The notes below the pieces were generated by a model. That model had not been told where the DNA came from. It saw only the letters and a list, made by a program, of their open reading frames with translations, and searched no databases. A stretch of 64,000 nt of DNA from NCBI GenBank assembly GCA_034509425.1, contig JAVTVJ010000143.1, positions 2,536,001-2,600,000 of the forward strand, in the 5' to 3' direction. Below are positions 37,071 to 48,530 of this stretch, in pieces (the first letter of the stretch is position 1; the number at the start of each line of letters is the position of its first letter). This DNA is from Eopsaltria australis (lineage: Eukaryota > Chordata > Aves > Passeriformes > Petroicidae). Made by a program: the position numbers and the translations under genes.

Positions 37071-40000
37071 GTACTTCACCACAAATGACCAACAACACTG
37101 ACTCACTGAACCAGTGACTGGGTGGCCCACATGTGACAAGTTAGCTCCATCATTTAATAGGACAATGCTGCTAGTGAGATGCCAGAACAGACACTTAAAA
37201 CACTGGTCCACAGTCCTGAATAACAGGTCTGCATTTCATCCAGGCCCTGAGCATGTCAGATGAAACCAGGGAAGCTACAACCACATTTAATCTAGGACAA
37301 AAAGCAAGGGTGGTCTGGAATAATATTCCCAAACAAATAAAAAGGTGTTTTCCTTTAAAGCTGCAATCAGCTGTCTACTTTTCTTACTCCCTCACTACCA
37401 TAATACCTTGGCAACCCAAAGCATTATCTCTCTAGAACTTCAGGGGATCCCAACCAGAACCAAAGCAGAGCAGCCAGTGAGATCCCCTGTCCACATCAGC
37501 AAACTATCCAGGTGTTCCTGCACAGCCTGTTATGCCCCATATAAAGATCAGTTTTGGAGTCCAAAAATCTGCTGTGGATGAGAAGGTCCTGGCAGAAATT
37601 ATTTGAGAGCTTCCACATGTGAACATGATGATAAATATTAGCAAAGCAGGTAAGCCATCCCTCCTCCCTTGCAAGCCACGAGAATTCTGAGCTTTCTAAA
37701 ACATGCATACAATGAGACTGTGTCACAGCTTTATGAGTATGGTGAGGAGGGGAAGGAAGGGGAGAAAAGTAACGTGAAAACTAGCTTTGGTCACTGGAAC
37801 TCCTAAAATGACAGTAGAACACAGAGAGAAGGAAAATAAACAGGAGCAGGGGACAGGATGCAAAGCTCCATGTGCTGTGTTTTGTACTGGCATTGGAGGA
37901 ATGGATTTTCTTCTTGATGCAGTTTGCAGTGCAAGCAGACAAAGAATGGTGGGGAAGAGACACAGAGGTGCAAAAGCATCTGGGATTTCCTCTCCTCTGG
38001 CATGAGCTGGGGGAATGGAACCCAATTTTGTCACCCTCTCTGCTCACCTAAACCCTTGCCAGCAAGCCTCAGCACAACTCTTCCCAAACAGACTGGGCAC
38101 AGCCAGAAGGATCCTGTGGAGCTACAGAATTCATGCCTCCCTACTGCATGCTAGACCTCATCTATACAAAACACATGACTCGGGAGCCTGTGGTTCCTAT
38201 TGTCACTTCCATCAAGCCCCTGCAACCAGCTCTGCTTTCCTCTGTAAATAGGTTTCTTGCATTCATAAAATGGATGTATTAGTCATGAATAAAAACCAAG
38301 AAGTCACTGAGGAGGGAAGCAATACTCAATGTACCACAGTCAATAAAAGACAGAAGGAAAGAAAAATATTAGCTGGAGAGCTCCAAGAAGGTTAGGGTTA
38401 CAAAGAAGCAAAATATTGACTCCGACACAGGAAAAGGCTCTTCTGAATACTAATGTCTTCCACACTGTGACAAAGAAGCTATACTTACCTCAAAGGAGAT
38501 TAAGTAATATATAGCAACACCTGAGAAAAGGGAGGAAGGTAGAAAAGAAAGGCAAGCAAGCATAAATGCAAAGAGAATAAGGCACCTCAAGTCTTTTTCA
38601 TATAGCTTCTTCTCCTTCACGGGGGAGATTTATATCTCTTCCTCGGAAATTCAGCATTCAGGAAAGTGGACTTAGTATAACTCCATAATAATACCCTCTT
38701 TTCCAGGCCCCAGGAAACTATAATACTGATTTACTGGTCAAAGAAATAAATGTGCCTCAGAGTTTCATACAAGGTCTTTCTGAAGTTAATCCAGCTCTAA
38801 GATGGATAAGCAAAAGTGGAAAAATACCGCAGAAAGTATTTGTGTAGATAAAAAGAGCTTTCTAAAGGCCAGTGTTCCTGTCATGATGGAATAATTTTCA
38901 TTCTCTAGATAAAGAGCTGGAGAATAAAAGTAGAGAAAGCTGCAGCACACAACCAGCTCCCTGGGCACCAGGATGTGTTTGCTGGCTGGGGACAGCACTT
39001 GAGTGAAAATGCCTGATCACTTAAATTTAAAACTGGATATATTTCATACAGGATTCATTTCAGCAAATGTTGACATCAACATCTGACACCACAGTCAGTG
39101 GAGAGAAATAGTCACCTGCAGGACACGATTCATCTGTTTCTAAAGCAGTTGGCTAAAGCAGGGTCAGATGAACTACGTCCAAAAATATCTCTTTCCCTTT
39201 CCTGTCTGGAGGAGAGCCCATATAAGTCAGTCAGAGGCAGACAGCTGAGCTATAGGTATCTGAAACTAATGGTGGAGTCAAAGCATCAAAATGACTGCAG
39301 AGATGAGATTCAAGTGTACACATGGAGTTTGCAGAAATTAATCTACTTCTCACTATGATGACTGGAAATCTTACTCTGGAGAATGCAAATACAAGACCCA
39401 GGCTCCTATGCAATCTGTGTTACCATTTAAAATCAATCAAGATGCAGCCCTAATTGTTGTAGATAAAGCCTTTGAAATGCAAGGAAAATACAAGAGGAAG
39501 CAACACTATTCCTGAGCCTACAGACTGATACAAATAGGTCCTAGTGATGCTCAAGAGCATCACAGGAAAGTTCACAAGACTGAGAGATTCATGTCAACAG
39601 AGTTGTCCATCAGTTCCTAATCCTGGGTTTCAATGCAGATGCCAGGAGCAGAGGAGAAGATGGTAAGTCCCAGATTTCTGTTACAACAACTTTTTTTTTT
39701 TTTAAGTGAACAAGGCAAATGAGTCCTTAAATAAAACTTAATGATGTAGACTGCAAATGTCCCAATATATGGCCAGGCAGAAGAGCTCATATAGCCTGAA
39801 CTGACAAGCCCCTAATAGAAGTTGAACCCTAAGCTGTTCCCTATCTCTCTCGTGACAGGTGCTGCTTTGTCCCATGACACAGACGGCTGGGGAGCAGGTT
39901 GCATGAACAATCCACACAGCCCACAGCTCCTCTCCCTGTTCATTTGCAAGGGGTTCTCTGGGAAAAGCACAGGCAGGACTGTGTCACCTTGACCAGGACA

Positions 40001-40500
40001 CCAGCATTCCACTGCTGGTCGCTTGTCTTTGCCAGGTGCTACTCACAGAAAGAAGCAACCTGCGTGCAAGGATGTTTCCCAAGTTTCACACCTGGGAAAT
40101 GTTACAGCTACTCAAGATAGACCAACTGCACTGTGTATGCACAAAGCACAGCTCTCACCATAAACTGCTCCCTCCACCTGGAAGGGCTGGGAACAGCTAG
40201 GATGAAGTCTCTATTCAGGCAGGAGCATTTACTAACGCAGTGATCAGTTATTCCACATGGGCTGAAGCCTGTCTGATCAGGTGCCATTTCTTGTCCTGCA
40301 GTTGCAGTGTTTACACAGCATGAGCTGCCAGTTGGGGCTGGTGGACGCTGCTGTGGTAAAAACAAATAAAATCAGCCTTATTCAGACCAAATTCCAAAGC
40401 AGAGACTGTTTGCTTGCCCACATTCTAGGTTAATACAGAGGGCTGGGCTAACATCTCAATTCAAAGTAAACCACACACTGACCTTCTCTGACAAGAAAAG
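37071..40500. other. Noncoding intergenic DNA between putative convergent genes
   Basis: No gene is recognised. Several overlapping open frames between 37720 and 38250 lie in a purine/pyrimidine-skewed area and are mutual shadows. If both neighbouring terminal exons are real, this is a tail-to-tail intergenic spacer of roughly 3.5 kb. Confidence 0.4.
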
Positions 40501-40517
40501 AAAAAAAAAAAAAAAAA
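40501..40517 (-). repeat. A17 homopolymer
   Basis: Seventeen A residues on the plus strand, equal to a T run on the minus strand. It lies about 40 bases downstream of the AATAAA of the minus-strand candidate terminal exon and could act as its U-rich downstream element. Confidence 0.7.
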
Positions 40518-40554
40518 GCTATAGGGAAGCTGCTTCAGGACTCAAAACCAGTAA

Positions 40555-40560
40555 TTTATT
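40555..40560 (-). terminator. Possible polyadenylation signal AATAAA (minus strand)
   Basis: A canonical hexamer overlaps the stop codon of the candidate terminal exon, with a U-rich run on the minus strand about 40 bases further on. It is meaningful only if that exon is real. Confidence 0.25.
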
Positions 40561-40702
40561 AAAACTGAGAGATTACTTCTCCCAACGAAAGGCAAACGAA
40601 CTCCAGAATCATCTTCTCCACCACACGTGAGAAACCGTCCAATCTTAACCTCCATTTCAAATGCTGGTTACTTGCCAGAATCCCAACCTGAATTTTTTCT
40701 AG
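40559..40702 (-). CDS. Candidate terminal exon of a minus-strand gene (partial)
   Basis: On the minus strand, a pyrimidine-rich acceptor (TCTGGTTTTTTATCCCCCATGGAAG) is followed by a phase-0 open frame of 47 residues from LEKIQVGIL to GEVISQF and a TAA. AATAAA at 40555-40560 overlaps the stop codon. Four CpGs survive within about 60 bases of otherwise AT-rich sequence, as often seen in exons. A second frame is also open for about 40 residues, so the reading is not unique. I do not recognise the product. It could be the end of the same minus-strand gene whose candidate exons lie at 47-60 kb, or a chance open frame. Confidence 0.22.
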   Translation of the reverse strand, partial: LEKIQVGILASNQHLKWRLRLDGFSRVVEKMILEFVCLSLGEVISQF

Positions 40703-40786
40703 CTTCCATGGGGGATAAAAAAACCAGACATGTGCAGAGATCTTCATCTTTCCCTTTCTAAATTTATATGAATTATGTAATTGCAC

Positions 40787-43700
40787 TTTTAAAGGACTAG
40801 AGCAAGCGACTAAAAAAGTAATGCAGAATGAACTAACACCACTTGTGACAGAGCAGGAAAAGAATACTTTTAAAAGCAGAAGAGCATTTTCTCCCTCCAG
40901 AAAAACTTGAAAGGGAAGGTAGAAGACACTGTAACTGCATATGTGAAAAATAATTCAATGACAATGGGATGTATGGGAAGTTATTTTAATTGTTGAGTTT
41001 ATCATATACTTTAAATGATGAAAAGGATACCCAGAGAACAAGGACAGCTGTCACCTAAGAGAAGATGTACATAGTTAAAGACACATACCTTCTTAACATA
41101 CCTATCTGATAAATTATATACACATACTGGCAGTGTAATCTATCAAGAGGAGCTCACAGGCATTTTCTAAAGGCAAAACCTTGTAATTGTGAAAGGATTT
41201 ATTAATAATTATAAATTAAATCACGATTATCAAAGTTAAGTGCCTGGAAGCATTTTGCCAAAATCATTTAGCTCTGGACTAAAGCTCTAACAGACAAGAA
41301 AAGACCAATTAATTTTCTTATGGTAGGATTTCAGTTTAAATTTAGAAGGTAACTGACATCCACTGGGGTTTTGGGGTTTTTTAAAAGGCTCGGGATAGTC
41401 AGTCAATTGATTTTAGGACAAATGTGTTTGTATTACTACACCTTTAACCAAGACTTTAACGTAAGGCACTGGGAAGCAGAAGAACAGTCCTTACACTAAA
41501 AGCAACACAATGGTTCCCCAGCAGAAGCTCACAGGAGCGAGATAAATGTTTGCAGTCTCTCCAGTAAGTAAAATTACTGCACTCTGAATGTGACAACAGC
41601 GATGTATGACAAACAAGGAGCTCAGCCTGCCAGAAACTTTGTGTTTGTTGTTCCAAAAAGGTTAGAAGCCACTAATTTAGAGTATATTACAAGGGACAGT
41701 GTGGAACAAAAAAAACAGGTATTGTGAGAGCACAAAGAACGAAAAAGAAAGCCACAGCTCCCCTGACCAGCATCCTAACAAGGAGTATTCCCAACAGATC
41801 AGGTGGAATTTGGGACCACAAGCTAATCTCCAGTAGCAGTCCTGTGTAACCATCCCTGTAAGCCCAGTGGCTAAGGCATGACAGAGAGTGTCTTTGGAAG
41901 GGTTTAAGGAAGGCCAGGAGCTCAGCAGGGGCAGGCACAGTGTCACTGCCCCCGCTTTAAGGGCAGAGCCAGGGAGCGATTGTGCAGTTTGCTCACGGCC
42001 GGGCAGCGCCGGCAGCACAGCCAGGTAACAAACCCTGACGCTGTGCACAGCAGGCTGTGCCTTGCTCACAGCCACAGCCCGCTTTTCTTCCGAGCCAGCT
42101 GAAGGAAAACAGCACTACAGCAAACAGTGGGAGAAATCCCTCAAATCTTCATGATATGCAAAGCCTGAAGGAATGCGCATTACAGAAAGATTTAGTTTGC
42201 TGGCACAAAATCAAACGTATAAAACCAAGATTATTCACAAAGATCAAGACAACCTTCAAAGAAGCCAGAAATCCAGGGGGAAGCAAAGTATTTCCAAGTA
42301 GTTCCACTTTTCTCACACAAGCCAGGGAATCTCAGAGAGAGGGTCATAAATAATGGACTTTATTTTCATTCTTTGCATACACTCTTGCTGATGCAGTGCC
42401 TAGTGTCATCTGGAGATGCAAGCTGATAGTGAGCCATTTTTGGATACTCAAAAACAACTTAAAAGGGACTTTTACTTGGAATAACAGTGTTTGATTTCTG
42501 AAATACAAACTACTGTAATTTACTAATTGCTTTACATAGCCTACAAGTATTAGAGCGCTTCTAAGAAAAATCAGATTTGTGATAATAAAAGCTTCTGTAA
42601 ACTAACAAGGAAAGGCATTTCAGGATGCAGTGACTGAAGGCAGCATATTCAAATTAAGGTACATAGTTAAACATCAAAGTAACCAGTCACTGACAGAGCT
42701 ATCCTAGTACAGAGTCACCCTTACTTGATGTCTTCAAAGCAAGACCAGAGGATTCTTCTCAAATATATACATACATAGGTATATGTATATGTGATCATAT
42801 AGATATCATATATATGTGGCTTAAGCCACAGTTAATGGTTAGATGTTAAAATCAGCATTAATGCAAGCAACTCTTTCTCAAGCATTTACTGTGAGTTGCT
42901 CTGGTCACAGCAAAATTCAAAGACAATTTACTGAATTGAGAGGAGGTGCATGGAAGTGCTGGTAAGAATAAGAGGCCTATCGCAGGAAAGTTTGACTTGT
43001 TTAAGTTGACAAAACACAGCACAATAGAGGACAGGATCACCACCTGCAAACACACTTGAGGAGAGGGAGCTGCAAGAAATGCAAAGAGACATTTAAACCA
43101 TAGGATTATCTTGGTGCAGAAATGAGATAAACCAACCACGAACTCTTGTCAGCTGAAGGTCAGAGAAATCCAAGTAAGAATTCGCTGTGATCTGGAGCAG
43201 CCTCCCAGTGGGAGAAGTCAAAGAGGAGAAGAAAGCAGTTAAAGAGAGAGGCCAGGAGTCCACAGAAAGGGCTCCAGCCCCATGTTAATTCCTCACGAGA
43301 AGGGAATCTTCCCTGGGACTGAGGCTTGGAAAAAACAGCTTGTCCTTTCCAGCTCTAAGCTTATACGCAGAGTTCAGTGACTTGGTAACAGGTTATCACT
43401 GGAAGAGAAAGATTTTGTTTCGGGGCAGGTTTCCTGTGTACTTCTAAAACAGCAAAGTTTTTATTTGCTTTAGACACAAAGATAACTTCTGTTTTTCATC
43501 GGTTCTCCAACAGTGAGGGAGAACACAGAGCAGGAGCAAAACATTGCAAGAAGAGATAATTTAGGATCTAATCTTGAGTAACCTGTGCAGCCAGATAGGA
43601 CACCATGAGGAGCTCTACACTCCATCACCAGAAGTGGACTTCACAGATGTTCCACTGTCAAGATCGTTCAGCTCTTATCAACAGAGGGAGGGAGACCTAC

Positions 43701-46700
43701 CAGGTACTGAAGAACCAACATCAAAGTGCAAGCAGCAATGTTCTGCACCGGCTCCTGGGTTATCATTCAATCTCAAAGTATAAAGTATTTATCCTTCCTT
43801 CTGATCCACAGGCCCTGGATTCAGCCACCCTTTCTGCAGCACACTGAAGTCAGTAAGCATGGAAGTTAAAGCCAAAGTTACATCAGCCTAGCAAGGAAAC
43901 GGTTGGAGTTGCTCTTGCTCTCTCTGCTTCAGAAGCAGTTTACCATATAACCATCAAAACAGAGATACCAGGAGTCTGGAGAGCTGGATTACCTTCCTGA
44001 CAGTTCACCCCAAGCAAGAGTCATAAGCTTTCCATAACCACTTAATTGTCTCCAATGCCCTCACTCACCCACTCTGTACACAAAGCTTCCCCTCTTTGGA
44101 AAGTGTAAAGAGACTCTTCTGTGCTCAGAACTGTAATGTGAAAACAAAATCGTGTGTCAGTGATATTTAAACAGATTCAATGAAGCAGTTTCAATTCCAC
44201 CCTTCCTCCCTTCCAACTCCACCCTCTCCTTCGAGAGAGAAATTTGTTTTGGTTAATATGGAGAGGAAAAAAGCGAGCTAAAAATAGCCTCCTTTTGCCT
44301 TAAAAAAGTTAAAGCTATGAATAAACAGCCTGAAACAGGAATGCAGTTAATATGCCCACCAAATTCCTACACTGTTTTCTTGCTCAGCTTTCCAAAACAT
44401 TTTTATAAGGATCAAACACACAGACTTAGATCTGCAGAGCCAGTGGTATCCCAGAACCACCTGCTTCCATGCTAGTAAGGTAACTGGTTTTGGCATGAGG
44501 AGGAATGGTTTGAGGCTGGATGAACCAAAGATATAATCTAGGACTGTTAAGCACTAGAATATTTGAGCAAATCTCCTTGCATCAGAGGAATCAATACAAA
44601 AAAAAAGAGAAAAATCCACCAAGAGAACAGAAAAGCCTTTCTCGTTTCCCTTTAACTGTGCAACAGACAAACTGCATTATCTCCTAAAAATCTACCTTGC
44701 CAGTAAAAAGCACTCACACTGTTATCCCTATCTGAGACCCAAGTCACATCTGTCCCTGACAACAGCAGCTGTCAACACTGAAAGAGCAGGGTGATCAGCC
44801 ATCCTTTTCACCCTGGGCTGGAAGCCAGAGCAAGGATGGCTTATGTATTTGCAGTGCAAAACCAAACAAAGTCTTTACTCTGTTCTCTGTGCTATGCCAT
44901 TAGCAAGCAAGCTGATCAGCCCCAGGGAGTACCTTTGCAATCTGAATATTTGAACCCAAACTTAATTTTCCCCTATTTCCCTTCCACTGTATCACCAGTG
45001 AGCTCCAGGTAATGCCATAGGAATCACGTGTAGTATCCTACCAAAGCAGACAGAAGCCTCTTGGCAGAGTCACCTTTCATTCCCAGTTTCCCATAGCATG
45101 AGGCATCAGAGAATGCTGCCCTGGAGATCTACAGACACTGCTATGATACCTGATAGGAGTTACATCTTAGAAAAGGAAACCACCTCCCTCCTCTTAGAGC
45201 AGATGAGCCCTCTGGAAGGAGAAAGGAAATGTCTCACTTTCATCTCAGAGTTCAGAGGGAATGTTTTATAGCTGTCAATCCTATCAAGATCTTATTCATT
45301 CACACACCAGGGACAGCAACTATTCTGAGGTAGGCTGTGCAGCCATGGAATAGCCAGGTTCTGAAAAGTACTTTGCCCAGTGACATTTGGAAAGCAAAGT
45401 AAAAGACTTTACTGTGACCCTAAAGTAAATGCTTTAGTAAATGAGAGCCAACATGCAACAGGCAGACCAGAGGAGCTAAGCAGATGAGGCTACACAAGGA
45501 AAGTCACATGAGGAACAAGGTAGCACCTGCTAGTGAAATCCCAGGTGAGGAATGTGAACCCCAGCTGTGTAACCTCTGGTGTGCCGGGTCCAAGCAAGCA
45601 CTTTCACTCAGAGAGGCAAGACATCCTCAGCGATCAGAGTGGATAGTGCATGCTGGGATCTGACACTCGCACATCGCCATCACTGCCATGATACCCAGCT
45701 CTGCGTTCCCCATCTATATACTGTGCTCATCATCTCACCTTGACTGCTAGAAAGACTCCAGGGATACTATTTAGGCTGTGCAGAAATAGTCAAGAAAGAC
45801 ATCCTGGTTACAAATTATGATACTTCTTCAACCGCTCCACTGCAGCATTCACTAACTCTATGTTTACCCTCAGTTCCCATGCAAGGTGGAAAGTGTCCTT
45901 TAAAAGACAAGGAACTGGAACAGAGACTAGACCATGCTACTGAATTCTCAGAGGGAATCTGTAAGCAGATCATGGATCTGAAACTGGACTTGCAGAGCTC
46001 TGAGTTAGCTACCAGATCATTCTCCTTCCAACAGACACATCTGCCAGCATTCACTTGTGCAGCTTCTTCAGAAAGCCTGGCAGCTCAACAAAAGAACAAT
46101 AAAGAGCAAAAAAGCTCAGGGTGATGTGGGTTATGAAAGCAAATGCATCAGCAGGGCTACCAATATCCACTCTGCATCCAGCATTGCACTGGGGCTGACC
46201 TGCTCTGCACAGAGCCCTCCCGAAGCAGGTACAACTGCAGACTTCTGCTTTCTCAAGGGTGCAGTAGCCAAATGTTGTAGCACACAAAGGTCTTTGACAT
46301 CACTCATCTGCAACCTCATCCTCTGATGCCAGCTAGTTTTAAGTGGAGGTGGCTTCCCTGGGTTCAAGTGGGATTCAGCTTTCCCAGGGCACTGTAAAGA
46401 ATGAGAAGGAAATGGACACTGACTGAAGAGAAACAGAAAACAGGCTGAAATGTGTGGAAACAATCCTGCTTTTGATTAAAATGAAAAAAAAAAAACCTTA
46501 AAAGAAACCAGCCTTGGGCATTTCTTTGCAGAAACAAAGTCTTAGGCTCCTCTCTAGCACTCAGCTCAGTGTATATTAGACTGTGCATACAGTCCCTGCC
46601 CACAGTGATCCCTTTACAGCAACTCTCTTAAGAAAACACCCACAATCACTACAGATGATTTATCAGGAATATTAATTGATATAAACCAGGATGTCTTTGC

Positions 46701-47497
46701 CTCAGCCAGTAGATTCTGCCCATTATTTCTATCCATGAACCAAGAAGCTGCTCCTTTGAGCAATACTCTCCTTTATCCAATACGCCAGCACCAAGTGTTT
46801 TGAACTTGGGTGCAGAGAAAGGAGTTGAAATCAAAGAGTTAAGAAATCTTGGTTGCCAACTTTCAGGAAGAACAGTGGTAATGCAAGGTACAACCATGGT
46901 CCTGATCAATATTCCTAATACAGGAAATATGCATCTCTGGGCATGTCTGCAGCACTGGAAGCAGTCTTCCAGATGAGCAGTTGTTTCTTCCTTCAACTCA
47001 GCCTCACTTTTAACTACTGTTGATTAAAATGATTACTTTCACTCAATATTCAATTTCTGACAGGTAATATTCTCTACATATGTTGCAAGCTGGCTCCATC
47101 CTTACAGGCAAAACACAAGAGCTCCCTAGAAGCAACTTTTCTTATTTTGTAAGTCATGTATAATTTATGCATCTGCAATATTGACACAGACTAGAAACAC
47201 ACATTGTGCCAAAATAATTTCCTATAAGCTTTCAACAGATTCGAGGGCATTCTCCTCTTAAGCATTGGCTCCTCTTGTTATTGCCATTAGTTCTCAGGAG
47301 AATCCACTACCTGAGTACAATTAATTCCTGTACACCCAACATCATAAACCCAAAATCTAGACCATGTCAACAGTCAATGCCATTTAACTGTGCAAGTGTC
47401 TGACAGCCCCTTAAGCACTTACAGGGGGTTTTTTGTTCATTTAGTCCTCAAGTTTTCATCAATACAAACACTTCCACATGCATAGATGTGCTCCCAC
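40787..47497. other. Noncoding DNA, possibly intron of the minus-strand gene
   Basis: No recognised gene. It includes a CpG-rich patch at 41945-42095 and an AT tract at 42761-42817. A charged plus-strand open segment at 45874-46124 and an open segment at 43574-43783 are described as findings. The 132-codon minus-strand frame at 41677-42075 has no family signature. Confidence 0.4.
42761..42817. repeat. AT-rich imperfect palindromic tract
   Basis: ATATATACATACATAGGTAT, then ATGTATATGTGATCATATAG and ATATCATATATATGTGG: mixed TA and CATA units with several short palindromes, including GATCATATAGATATCATA. Confidence 0.75.
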
Positions 47498-47605
47498 CTT
47501 TATAGTCTTGCAGATGGATTCCACACAGGACATACACAACTCTTCCAATTCCAATTCAGAAGACAATTCAGCTCCTCCAAACAGGTAAATAACGTCTGAA
47601 ATTGT
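47498..47605 (-). CDS. Candidate internal exon of unidentified minus-strand gene
   Basis: On the minus strand, an acceptor (CCATCTACAGTTTTCAG) precedes 108 bp that encode 36 residues in phase 0, beginning TISDVIYLFGGAEL, followed by an acidic Glu/Leu segment and a CxxC (CMSC). It ends AAG followed by GTGGGA, a tolerable donor. It starts in the phase in which the exon at 48180-48319 ends, so the two can be joined. A second acceptor eight bases further in would give another frame that stops after about 31 codons; I prefer the first because it is open throughout and its composition is more protein-like. The function is unknown. Confidence 0.35.
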
Positions 47606-48179
47606 CTGAAAACTGTAGATGGCTTTGCAAGCAATTGTTTTCATTGTTATGCAAAATACTGAAATCATCCGAATCTGTTTTACTGAGTTATTAGCAGAAG
47701 AGAATTACTGACAAAAGAATCACAGGCAAATTACACATTACATGGACTTTGACAGACAGCTGGCAGTAGTAGGGAAACATTTTCTTCACTGCATTTCCTT
47801 TAGGTAAAAACAAAAAGGGGAACTGAGGATTTTCAAGAGTTTTCATTCGGTTTCCAAATAGCACTGAATTAGGTAGCTCTCTTGCACTGCGGACAAAATT
47901 CCATTATCTCATTTTAAGAGCACATCTAGGTACGGACTCAGGAACACTCCAGCACTGAGTCACCATCTCTTTTCACCTGCCATGCCTATGACTAGATGTC
48001 ACACAGGTATGATGTGTTTGCTTCTGGCACTTTGAACAAGTTTAATCTTCTTTGCTCAAGCAATACTTTCCTTTCCACTTTTTATTTAAGTAAGTTTTTC
48101 TTTCTGAAGCTGTTCTTGGGAACAAAATATTCTATCCAATTCTCATCTTGGCTATTGGATGAATAACCAGAACACTCAC

Positions 48180-48319
48180 CCAAAGCACACAGTCTTCAAT
48201 AATTTCCCTCACAAGGTATGCAGCTGGCCAGAAGAATTTGCAACTATGAGCTTTGAGTATGAGATTTGGAGGGATGGGAAGTGTACGTATCTTTTTGGCC
48301 AGGGATTCATAAATCAAAG
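48180..48319 (-). CDS. Candidate internal exon of unidentified minus-strand gene
   Basis: This 140-bp minus-strand segment ends at a consensus donor (CTTTGG then GTGAGT). Its open frame starts with LIYESLAKKIRTLPIPP and continues through a cysteine and aromatic stretch (SCKFFWPAAYLV) to REIIEDCVLW, 46 residues in all. The acceptor CTACTGTAAAAAG has a weak pyrimidine tract. The first two bases complete a codon begun in the exon at 48436-48530, giving a proline. The peptide looks like a folded, partly helical segment, but I cannot assign a family. The strong donor and matching phases on both sides are the main support. Confidence 0.42.
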
Positions 48320-48435
48320 CTTTTTACAGTAGCAAGTGAACTGACAAAGTATAAATAGAGAAACGTGTAATTATCACAGATTACAGCTAACAAATCCTCA
48401 CTGGAGAAAACAGAATGTGTGTAGGAGAAACTCAC

Positions 48436-48530
48436 GGTAACTGGGGGTTTTGCAGATGACACAGAAGATGCAATTGGAAGGAGCTCTTGATCTCCCACAG
48501 CAGTAACAGCTGGCCTCTTCAGTGATGCCA
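48436..48530 (-). CDS. Candidate cysteine-rich internal exon of unidentified minus-strand gene
   Basis: Minus-strand acceptor TTTTGTGTCTTGCAG and donor ACC followed by GTGAGT are both good. In the frame that fits the next exon, the 95-bp exon encodes ITEEASCYCCGRSRAPSN and then CIFCVICKTPSY, a cluster of six cysteines (CxCC, then CxxCxxC) that could bind zinc. Third codon positions are markedly C-rich. A second frame is also open across the exon and would need an alternative downstream acceptor at 48290, so the cysteine reading is not certain. Introns flanking it are short, about 115 bp on the 3' side. Confidence 0.4.

Noticed and set aside
41677..42075. 132-codon minus-strand open frame
   Set aside because: It starts in the CpG-rich patch, has no family signature or splice context, and a second overlapping frame on the same strand is also open. 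It looks like a compositional artefact.
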